5,746 nucleotides of DNA from an uncultured Clostridia bacterium (GTDB lineage: Bacteria > Bacillota > Clostridia > Christensenellales > Borkfalkiaceae), in assembly GCA_905235815.1 (NCBI GenBank), contig CAJOMT010000094.1, forward strand, positions 1 through 5,746. Direction: 5' to 3'. Shown here piece by piece: positions 1 to 5,488 of this stretch. The notes under the pieces are model-generated. The model did not search any database, was not told where the DNA came from, and saw only the letters and a list, made by a program, of their open reading frames with translations. Made by a program: the position numbers and the translations under genes. Each line of letters opens with the position of its first letter. Position 1 is the first letter of the stretch.

Positions 1-64
1 AAGTATGACTGCGCTCAAAATCTTTATCTGAACGGTTTTTTTCTCGCCTGAACTGCCGAAGGCA

Positions 65-170
65 CCTTAACCTTGTATTTTTGAGTGGATTTTGATTAAG
101 GCGAGCGAAAATTTATATAAATAAATCGAGTGAGAATTAGTCGAAAGACGCCAAAAAGACAAGGTTAAGG
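65..170. repeat. Long imperfect inverted repeat
   Basis: The arms 65-83 and 152-170 are complementary except for one A/G mismatch (77/158). The outer 12 pairs (65-76 with 159-170, CCTTAACCTTGT against ACAAGGTTAAGG) are perfect. The 68-base interior contains a further 10-pair helix and an imperfect direct repeat (101-113 and 126-138, 10 of 13 identical). A match this long within 200 bases is unlikely by chance. It could be the stem of a leader RNA or a small palindromic element inserted before mgtE. No flanking target-site duplication is evident. Confidence 0.6.
92..121 (+). promoter_or_regulatory. Possible mgtE promoter
   Basis: TTGATT (92-97) and TATAAA (116-121) are separated by 18 bases and resemble a sigma-A promoter. 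A start near 128 would leave a leader of about 80 bases that still contains the 131-144/181-193 helix but lacks the left arm of the 65-170 hairpin. The region is AT-rich, so chance matches are likely, and a promoter further upstream would be needed if the whole inverted repeat is transcribed. Confidence 0.3.
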
Positions 171-208
171 CTCAACGTGTTCGACTATTCTCAACTTAAG
201 GAGGGCGT

Positions 209-1648
209 ATGGATAAAAACGAAAAAGACTTCGAACAAGAAGTGGAAAACGAAGTTCCCGAAAAAAGAGATTACGAAGAAGAACTGCTAAAAATTATAAG
301 AAGCGACAACCCTCCGTCCGTAATTAAAGACGAACTCGACAACTACCACGAAAACGATATAGCGTCTATCGTTCCTTCCCTTACCGAGGAAGAAAGAAAA
401 AAGTTATATAAAACGCTCGGAGTAGATAAGGTTTCCGAGATATTCGCTTACCTCGACGACGTAGATAAATTTATTGAAGAATTGGACGCCGAACGTGCAG
501 CGGACATCATCGAAAGCATGGACGCAGACGACGCTATCGACGTATTAGAGGAACTCGAAGACGACAAAAAAGAAGAAATAATCAACTTGATGGAAAAGGA
601 ATCGGTTCAAGACATTCAACTTATCGATTCTTACGACGACGATATGATCGGTAGTCGAATGACTACTAACTTCATTGCCATCAGCAAAAATCTTTCCGTC
701 AAGCAAGCGATGAAAAAAGTCATTGCGGACGCCGCCGAAAACGACAATATTTCAACGATTTACGCCATAAACGACGACGACACCTTTTACGGCGCTATCT
801 CTCTAAGAGATTTGATAATCGCAAGGGAACAAACGCCGTTAGACGACATAATAACGACTTCTTACCCATACGTTTACGCAACCGAAACGGTTGAAGAATG
901 TATTGAGGAATTAAAGGATTATTCCGAGGACTCTATTCCCGTTTTAAACAAGGAAAATTTCATTATCGGCGTAATTACTTCTTCGGACATAGTCGAAGTA
1001 GTAGACGAAGAACTCGGCGACGACTACGCAAAACTCGCAGGTTTGACTGCGGCAGAAGATATTTCCGAACCGCTTTTAAAGAGTATGAAAAAGCGTATTC
1101 CGTGGCTACTCGCACTCCTTGCTTTGGGACTTATAGTGTCGAGCATTATAGGCAAATTTCAAACGCCGGTTATAAGCGCCGGCCTTGTGCTTTTGTATTC
1201 GTTCCAAAGTCTGATACTCGATATGAGCGGTAATACGGGAACTCAATCTCTCGGCGTTACTATAAGGGTTTTAAGCGATGAAGACTTCAAGGGCAAAAAG
1301 AAATTTCTATTTATTTTAAAGGAAATGCGAGTTGCGCTTTGCAACGGACTCATAATCGGCAGCCTTGCATTCTTAACGATAGGGCTTTACCTAACTTTCG
1401 TTGACGGACAAGAAGCATGGTTCGCTTTTGAAATTTCCGCCTGCATCGGACTTTCACTCGTAACCGCAATGGTCATTGCGGGTCTTGACGGAACGGCTAT
1501 TCCTATGTTATTCCAAAAAATAGGAATAGATCCGGCAGTCGCCTCAGGACCGCTTATAACGACCATTAACGACCTCATAGCCGTCTGTACCTATTACGGG
1601 CTATCTCTCCTTTTATTCGTACAAATAGGCGTTTTTAAGGTCGCTTGA
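209..1648 (+). CDS. mgtE: Magnesium transporter MgtE
   Basis: This is a complete 479-residue MgtE-family Mg2+ channel/transporter of the cytoplasmic membrane. Residues 1-20 are a charged, variable tail. Residues about 24-150 form the acidic MgtE N domain, with many Asp and Glu (LEELEDDKKEE around 113-123). Two CBS domains follow at about 151-210 and 211-272, then the connecting helix at about 273-295. The membrane domain (296-479) has about five helices. It carries the family signature SGNTGTQS (340-347) and the DPAVASGPLITTIND segment (441-455), whose Asp455 corresponds to the pore Asp (Asp432) of the Thermus protein. In the family, the acidic N and CBS domains sense cytoplasmic Mg2+ and close the pore when it is high. 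The ATG is preceded by AAGGAGG (198-204) at a short 4-base spacing. The gene stands alone, is preceded by a self-complementary leader and ends at a bidirectional terminator. Length and motifs are normal for the family. Confidence 0.96.
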   Translation: MDKNEKDFEQEVENEVPEKRDYEEELLKIIRSDNPPSVIKDELDNYHENDIASIVPSLTEEERKKLYKTLGVDKVSEIFAYLDDVDKFIEELDAERAADIIESMDADDAIDVLEELEDDKKEEIINLMEKESVQDIQLIDSYDDDMIGSRMTTNFIAISKNLSVKQAMKKVIADAAENDNISTIYAINDDDTFYGAISLRDLIIAREQTPLDDIITTSYPYVYATETVEECIEELKDYSEDSIPVLNKENFIIGVITSSDIVEVVDEELGDDYAKLAGLTAAEDISEPLLKSMKKRIPWLLALLALGLIVSSIIGKFQTPVISAGLVLLYSFQSLILDMSGNTGTQSLGVTIRVLSDEDFKGKKKFLFILKEMRVALCNGLIIGSLAFLTIGLYLTFVDGQEAWFAFEISACIGLSLVTAMVIAGLDGTAIPMLFQKIGIDPAVASGPLITTINDLIAVCTYYGLSLLLFVQIGVFKVA

Positions 1649-1663
1649 ATTTAATAAAAAGCA

Positions 1664-1706
1664 AAAGGTATTATCCGTTTTTTCGTATAATACCTTTATT
1701 TTATTT
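1664..1706. terminator. Bidirectional rho-independent terminator
   Basis: A perfect 11-pair stem (AAAGGTATTAT at 1664-1674 with its complement at 1687-1697) has a 12-base T-rich loop. On the plus strand it is followed by a T-rich tail (ATTTTATTT, 1698-1706). On the minus strand it is followed by a T-rich tail read from about 1663 down to 1651. It sits 16 bases after the mgtE stop and 33 bases beyond the stop of the convergent ABC gene, so it can end both transcripts. Confidence 0.85.
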
Positions 1707-1729
1707 AAGTGATAGTGTTTTTTATTCCA

Positions 1730-3694
1730 TTAAGAGAGTGCGTCCTCTGCAAGTTTGGAATTTATATCGCTAAGACTTTTAAGGTCATAAAACTTGCCCT
1801 TTTTATCCATTAGCTCTTCATAACTTCCCGATTCGACGCATTTTCCGTTCTCTATTACTACTATAAGATCGGCGTTCCTTATAGTTGATAGTCTGTGCGC
1901 AACTATAAACGTCGTTCTCCCGCTTATAGAAGCACTTATCGCCTTTTGAACGTGATACTCGGAAATATTGTCGAGAGCGCTCGTCGCCTCGTCGAGAATG
2001 AGTATTTTGGGGTCTCTTATGAGCGCCCTCGCTATCGTTATACGCTGCTTTTGTCCGCCCGAAAGTTTATCCCCGTGTTCGCCGACTTGCGTATCGAGCC
2101 CGTCGGGAAAATCTTTTAAAAATTCATTGATATTCGCCATTTCAACGACTTTATTCAATAATTCTTCGCTGTAACCCTCTAAGCCGTAAGTTATATTCTC
2201 CCTTATCGTTCCCGAAAACAATATGCTGTTTTGCGGAACGACGGAAATATTCTGACGGTAATTTATAAGGTCGAGTTCTTTCATCGGCTTGCCGTCGATA
2301 AATATCTCCCCTTCGGTAGGAGTTAAAAGTCCTATTACGAGGTTCATTATAGTGGATTTTCCGGACCCCGATGAGCCGACGAATGCGACGCATTTGCCTC
2401 TTTCGACTTTGAGCGAAAAATCCTTTATAACGTCCGTCTTTCCGCCCGGATAGTGGTAAGACACGTCTTTGAATTCGACGTCTCCGCTAATTTTATCTAC
2501 CTTCAATTTACCGAAAGTATTCTCGACCTCTGTCGCCGTCATTATCTCGGAAATCGACGACAAGGCGTCAAGCCCTTTTCCCATAGTCGGAGCAAATCCG
2601 ACAAGCCCCGATATTCCTCCGCTAATCGATGTAAACATCGATTGATACAAAACTATCTCTCCGACGGATATAACCTTATTGAATGCGAGAAAACAGCAAA
2701 AAACGAGACATAAGAGATTAAGTACGTTTTGAATTACATACGACCACGAACCGAAATAAGCGTTTACTCTGTCTACGCCGTAGCCGGACACCGTTACCCT
2801 CGCTATCGATTTGTTGAGCGTCGCTATCTCCTTAGATTGGAGCCCGTGCGATTTGGTAACGGGCGTCATTTCCATCATGGTCGTAAGCTGTGCGCTCATA
2901 TCCTCCGTCTTTACTCGGAAATCTTTGTTCGTCTGTCTTATCTTCTTTCTGAAAGCGAAAGTGAGCCAGACGTTACACGGAATTACTACGAGGAAGAACA
3001 ATGAAACGTATATGTTTTTATATATTGAAATTGCGGAAGATACGACGACGGAAATGATTGCCGGAATAAAGCTGAACATTATTGCGTGGAACAGCCCGTC
3101 AACAGACTCGACGTCCCTTAAAAATTTAGCCTGTATCTTTCCGGATTGCATATCCTTATGATAAGTTATCGAAAGATGCTGAAGTTTGCGGACGACGGCG
3201 CTTTTTAGCCCCGCGCTCGTTCTCCTTAGCATTTTACTTACTATTCTCCACCGCAAAACGGTAAAGGGCACGTTTAAAAACAGACTGACTACTGCAACTA
3301 TTACGTTTATGGCGAAATACCACATCAATTGACTTTCAAAACCGCTTTCGACGATAGCAGTAACTATATTTATCATATTTGACGTGCAAATCGGAATTGC
3401 CCATACCGGTAGCGCTTGAAAGAAATAAACGATAGTCGAAATGATTATAGGCTTGGCGTTCGCTTTGGCAAATTTCCTGAGAATTCCCTTTTTCCTTTTT
3501 GATTTCGGCAATTCTTCGTCAAAAATGTGATCGTAATTCGGTATCTTTGCCTCTTCTTCGCTGACGCTCGACGCACTCGGATTTTCGCTCTCTTGCTTTT
3601 TGCGGCGAGAGCGATCTTCTTTTAAGGTCTTTTGCCGTTCGACTTTAAAATCGGATTTAACGTCAGACTGAGACAAAGGCTCCTCTTTCTTCAT
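1730..3694 (-). CDS. ABC exporter half-transporter (membrane domain fused to ATPase)
   Basis: This is a 654-residue single-chain ABC exporter subunit, with a type I exporter membrane domain followed by an ATPase, as in MsbA/LmrA/BmrA-like proteins. Residues 1-70 are a polar, highly charged extension with no membrane segment, longer than usual for the family. The membrane domain spans about 80-375 and has roughly six hydrophobic helices. The ATPase has A-loop Tyr415, Walker A GSSGSGKST (440-448), Q-loop Gln488, signature LSGGQ (544-548), Walker B ILILDE with catalytic Glu569, and switch His600, so all catalytic residues are intact. As a half-transporter it must dimerise. No partner gene is adjacent, so a homodimer or a distant partner is likely. 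The substrate (drug, lipid or peptide) cannot be told from sequence. The ATG has a GGAG motif 9 bases upstream (3704-3707). The gene lies downstream of the tRNA-Leu terminator on the same strand, and its own promoter is not clear. Confidence 0.93.
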   Translation of the reverse strand: MKKEEPLSQSDVKSDFKVERQKTLKEDRSRRKKQESENPSASSVSEEEAKIPNYDHIFDEELPKSKRKKGILRKFAKANAKPIIISTIVYFFQALPVWAIPICTSNMINIVTAIVESGFESQLMWYFAINVIVAVVSLFLNVPFTVLRWRIVSKMLRRTSAGLKSAVVRKLQHLSITYHKDMQSGKIQAKFLRDVESVDGLFHAIMFSFIPAIISVVVSSAISIYKNIYVSLFFLVVIPCNVWLTFAFRKKIRQTNKDFRVKTEDMSAQLTTMMEMTPVTKSHGLQSKEIATLNKSIARVTVSGYGVDRVNAYFGSWSYVIQNVLNLLCLVFCCFLAFNKVISVGEIVLYQSMFTSISGGISGLVGFAPTMGKGLDALSSISEIMTATEVENTFGKLKVDKISGDVEFKDVSYHYPGGKTDVIKDFSLKVERGKCVAFVGSSGSGKSTIMNLVIGLLTPTEGEIFIDGKPMKELDLINYRQNISVVPQNSILFSGTIRENITYGLEGYSEELLNKVVEMANINEFLKDFPDGLDTQVGEHGDKLSGGQKQRITIARALIRDPKILILDEATSALDNISEYHVQKAISASISGRTTFIVAHRLSTIRNADLIVVIENGKCVESGSYEELMDKKGKFYDLKSLSDINSKLAEDALS

Positions 3695-3715
3695 AGTTAT
3701 TATCTCCGCTTAATA

Positions 3716-3729
3716 TTTTGTTAACAAAA
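3716..3729. repeat. 14-bp perfect palindrome before the ABC gene
   Basis: TTTTGTTAACAAAA is a perfect 14-base palindrome located 22 bases before the ABC exporter start codon. It partly overlaps the T-tract of the tRNA terminator. Its position would suit an operator for the exporter gene, but AT-rich palindromes also arise by chance and no cognate regulator is identified. On the minus strand, TTGTTA within it lies 17 bases before GATAAT, a weak promoter-like pair that would place the start too close to the ATG to be convincing. Confidence 0.35.
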
Positions 3730-3756
3730 AATGCTATCGACATAGCGATAGCATTT
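3725..3756 (-). terminator. Rho-independent terminator of tRNA-Leu
   Basis: Read on the minus strand, ATGCTATCG (3754-3746) pairs perfectly with CGATAGCAT (3739-3731) around a 6-base loop, and A-T pairs can extend the stem. A run of six T (3731-3726) follows immediately. It starts 2-3 bases after the encoded CCA end of the tRNA, so it ends the tRNA transcript. It should also limit read-through into the ABC gene. Confidence 0.88.
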
Positions 3757-3758
3757 GC

Positions 3759-3845
3759 TGGTGCGGACAACAGGACTTGAACCTGCACGAAAATACTTTC
3801 ATAAGATCCTTAGTCTTATGCGTCTGCCAATTCCGCCATGTCCGC
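3759..3845 (-). tRNA. tRNA-Leu (anticodon AAG), CCA encoded
   Basis: An 87-base class II tRNA. The acceptor GCGGACA pairs with TGTCCGC and is followed by discriminator A and encoded CCA. The D arm GCGGAATTGGCAGACGC is typical of bacterial tRNA-Leu. The anticodon stem TAAGA/TCTTA encloses the loop CTAAGGA, so the anticodon is AAG (3811-3809). A long variable arm (GAAA/TTTC stem) and the T arm GCAGG-TTCAAGT-CCTGT complete the cloverleaf. It decodes CUU directly, and CUC and CUA as well if A34 is converted to inosine. It is a single-gene unit with its own promoter and terminator. Short open frames crossing this region on either strand are tRNA artefacts. Confidence 0.96.
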
Positions 3846-3872
3846 ATTGCAATTATTTTAAACTGCTTGCTT

Positions 3873-3901
3873 ATAATAGCAAATTTTCGACAACTTGTCA
3901 A
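3873..3901 (-). promoter_or_regulatory. Promoter of tRNA-Leu
   Basis: Read on the minus strand, TTGACA (3901-3896) and TATTAT (3878-3873) are separated by exactly 17 bases, a near-consensus sigma-A promoter. Transcription would start near 3866, giving a 5' leader of about 20 bases to be trimmed from the tRNA. Its strength suits a tRNA gene. Confidence 0.85.
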
Positions 3902-3960
3902 GGATTTTTTACCCATTTACAAAATAATTCTAATTTTTTTTACGTTATAAACTCTACTCC

Positions 3961-3989
3961 TTGACACGTGCGCCGTTTAGCATTAAAAT
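3961..3989 (+). promoter_or_regulatory. Promoter of the WYL regulator gene (predicted leaderless)
   Basis: A perfect TTGACA -35 box (3961-3966) and TAAAAT -10 box (3984-3989) have 17-base spacing. Seven bases separate the -10 box from the ATG at 3997, so the expected start of transcription is at or within a base or two of the A of the start codon. The region between contains no Shine-Dalgarno sequence. Confidence 0.75.
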
Positions 3990-3996
3990 ATATATT

Positions 3997-4920
3997 ATGA
4001 AATACGAAATAATGATAAAAATTCTGTTCTTGCTTCTGGCAAGAGGCAAGGTAACCTCTAAATATATCGCCGACAGATTTGACATCTCGGTAAGGACTGC
4101 GCTGAGGTATCTGGACGCAATCAGTTTGGCAGGTATTCCGCTAATATCTGAGCCTGGCAGAAACGGTGGATATTATATATCGGAGACCTATCGTTTACCT
4201 GCCTCATTTTTGACAAAAAACGAGTTTAATCGAGTTATAGCCACACTTTCTTCTTGTAACGAGCAACTTGGCAATACAGAACTGAACTCCGCTATCGAAA
4301 AACTTTCCGCCATAAATAAGGACGGCGCCAACGTCGACTTTACTTACGGAAACCTTATTATCGACGGCTCGTCCTGGAGTGGCAGCGACAATACGAAAAG
4401 TATTCTTTCTCTTATAAATCTCGCTATCGAAGAAGGGTTTATTATTAAAATTAAATATATGGATAAGCAAGGCGTTGAAACGGTAAGGGAAATAGAACCG
4501 CACGTCGTAATTTTAAAACAAGGGGCTTGGTACGTCTACGCATATTGCACTTTAAGAAAAGATTTCAGAATGTTTAAATTGGCACGAATCATGTATGCGG
4601 ACAAGACCGAAAAATCTTTTGTTAAGAGAAATAACGACTTCGGGCCGGATAAACTCGTGGACTGGTTCGGAAAACTTCCGACCGAATTCATCGACCTCGA
4701 AGTCGATAAATCCGCAAAAGCCGATGTCGAAGAATGGCTGGGCGTAGACTCGGTCTATAAGACTACCCCGACTAAACTTTACGTTTCGGCTAAACTGCCG
4801 TATGATAATTGGCTGATTTCGAGAATTTTGGGGTTTGGCAATAAAATTAAAGTTTTATCACCCGAAAAATTAAAGAGCGACGTTAAAAACGCCGCAACAG
4901 AAGTTTCAAATCTATATTAA
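3997..4920 (+). CDS. YafY/WYL-domain transcriptional regulator
   Basis: This is a 307-residue DNA-binding regulator of the HTH-WYL family. Residues 1-60 form a winged helix-turn-helix (KVTSKYIADRFDISVRTALRYLD at about 18-40, then AGIPLISEPGRNGGYY), in the typical DeoR/YafY arrangement. The WYL domain covers about 135-205. It contains WYV (178-180) in place of WYL and the Arg-containing CTLRKDFRMFKLARI segment, a likely ligand-sensing surface in the family. A C-terminal WCX-like extension covers about 228-305. The ligand and targets are unknown. The start chosen is ATG 3997. An in-frame TTG at 3961 is the -35 box of the promoter and has no ribosome binding site, and a second ATG at 4012 also lacks one. 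The mRNA is therefore probably leaderless. The gene is divergent from tRNA-Leu and alone in its unit. It uses CTG leucine codons (about 8) more often than mgtE does (2 in 479 codons), a mild difference in style. Confidence 0.92.
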   Translation: MKYEIMIKILFLLLARGKVTSKYIADRFDISVRTALRYLDAISLAGIPLISEPGRNGGYYISETYRLPASFLTKNEFNRVIATLSSCNEQLGNTELNSAIEKLSAINKDGANVDFTYGNLIIDGSSWSGSDNTKSILSLINLAIEEGFIIKIKYMDKQGVETVREIEPHVVILKQGAWYVYAYCTLRKDFRMFKLARIMYADKTEKSFVKRNNDFGPDKLVDWFGKLPTEFIDLEVDKSAKADVEEWLGVDSVYKTTPTKLYVSAKLPYDNWLISRILGFGNKIKVLSPEKLKSDVKNAATEVSNLY

Positions 4921-5016
4921 ATTTAGCAAAATGAAATAAATGTTGGAGTGTGCTAAAAAATCCCTAAAAATAATATAGAAAAACAGTAGTCGTAAAACCA
5001 AAATTTATTAACTAAT

Positions 5017-5051
5017 GTACGCCCCGAAAGATTTTATCTTTCGGGGCGCAC
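5017..5051. terminator. GC-rich hairpin between convergent genes
   Basis: CGCCCCGAAAGAT (5020-5032) pairs perfectly over 13 bases with 5036-5048 around a TTT loop, and two more pairs follow beyond a mismatch. It is the only strong structure in the 158 bases between the convergent regulator and DUF3899-like genes, so it probably ends or protects both transcripts. There is no run of T directly after the stem on either strand (only AT-rich sequence), so classical rho-independent termination is uncertain. Confidence 0.6.
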
Positions 5052-5078
5052 AACTTTAATTTTACGTCATTAAACTTT

Positions 5079-5483
5079 TTAGATCGATTTTTCGTATAAA
5101 ACGATAAATATGATCGAAACCGCTGCAAAAATCAAACCGACAAAAAACAAGAATGAATAATTCTTTATCGATTTACTTCGTTTTCTATCACAATAATCTT
5201 TGTAAGACTCTTTATTCCTTTTCGATGACGGGAGAAATAAGCTGATTATCTTTACACCTAAGAAAGAAATTCCGTAAAATGCTCCCCCGTTGCTTGCAAA
5301 AATCAATCCCGAAATTATAATGAGAAGTAATCCCGGTCCGGCGAAGGCATCACACAAATCCTTATAAAGCGTAGCCAAATCGGACTGTGTAAAGACTTTT
5401 CTCGAAATCAATATGATAAACGATGCAACCAGTCCGACCGACATAGTTATAATAAATTTAATTAAATATGAATGATGTTTCAC
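5079..5483 (-). CDS. Small membrane protein, DUF3899-like
   Basis: This is a 134-residue protein with hydrophobic segments at about 8-26, 47-63 and 109-129, and a weaker one at 70-84. A basic loop with KESYKDYCDRKRSK lies at about 91-104. The order of a first helix, a D-AFAGPGLLLIIISGL segment, an SNGGAFYG turn, a KESYKDY loop and a last helix resembles the DUF3899 family of Firmicute membrane proteins. This is recalled from family features and not from a search, and no function is known. The start is GTG at 5483, with AAGGG (5497-5493) 9 bases upstream inside the end of the preceding gene. An internal ATG at codon 14 is possible but would cut the first helix. Only 5 bases separate it from the OppF-like gene, so the two are likely co-transcribed. 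Its role in peptide transport, if any, is unknown. Confidence 0.8.
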   Translation of the reverse strand: MKHHSYLIKFIITMSVGLVASFIILISRKVFTQSDLATLYKDLCDAFAGPGLLLIIISGLIFASNGGAFYGISFLGVKIISLFLPSSKRNKESYKDYCDRKRSKSIKNYSFLFFVGLIFAAVSIIFIVLYEKSI

Positions 5484-5488
5484 GATCG

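Larger units (their letters stand above)
37..193 (+). promoter_or_regulatory. Candidate structured leader upstream of mgtE
   Basis: No gene is supported in the 208 bases before mgtE, but the stretch is rich in complementary segments. Positions 65-83 pair with 152-170 (18 of 19 positions). Inside that, 90-99 can pair with 137-146 (10 pairs, two of them G-U), giving a rod-like hairpin over 65-170. A competing helix pairs 131-144 with 181-193 (13 pairs, one bulged T) and ends only four bases before the AAGGAGG ribosome binding site at 198-204. A third possible helix pairs 43-49 with 99-105 and continues through a bulge. These helices cannot all coexist, which is typical of a switching leader. 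The pairings are read directly from the sequence. That they form in RNA and control mgtE is inference. I could not assign the region to a known riboswitch class. Confidence 0.45.

Noticed and set aside
1..51. Short open frame from the left edge ending in TGA at 49-51, possible tail of an upstream gene
   Set aside because: Only 16 codons are visible, with no recognisable protein ending. Open frames this short are expected by chance.
54..64. TGCC-GAA-GGCA hairpin resembling a piece of a glycine or lysine riboswitch
   Set aside because: The other conserved blocks of those riboswitches are absent, and a 4-pair stem is uninformative alone.
140..154. M-box (ykoK) Mg2+ riboswitch as a firm call
   Set aside because: Only the fragment GTCGAAAGACGCCAA resembles the M-box. 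The conserved opening (GTTAGGTGAGGCTCC-like) and the remaining core were not found, so I report only an unassigned structured leader.
1895..3161. Several open frames of 68-116 codons on the plus strand inside the ABC exporter gene
   Set aside because: They are shadows of the exporter reading frame with no ribosome binding sites, and the exporter's intact catalytic motifs show which frame is real.
3698..3722. TTGTTA-17-GATAAT as promoter of the ABC exporter on the minus strand
   Set aside because: The -35 box is weak, and the implied start would fall within the ATG although a GGAG ribosome binding site is present upstream. Chance similarity is more likely.
3734..3964. Small open frames on both strands crossing the tRNA gene
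   Set aside because: The translated TWRNWQT-like peptide is the familiar artefact of reading through tRNA-Leu. The cloverleaf explains the sequence.
3961..3996. TTG start for the regulator, adding 12 residues
   Set aside because: The TTG is the first three bases of a perfect TTGACA -35 box, has no ribosome binding site, and the added residues do not belong to the family's N-terminus.
4923..4956. TTAGCA/TGCTAA inverted repeat just after the regulator gene
   Set aside because: Only six pairs, mostly A-T, with a 22-base loop. Too weak to call a terminator, although A-rich sequence follows.
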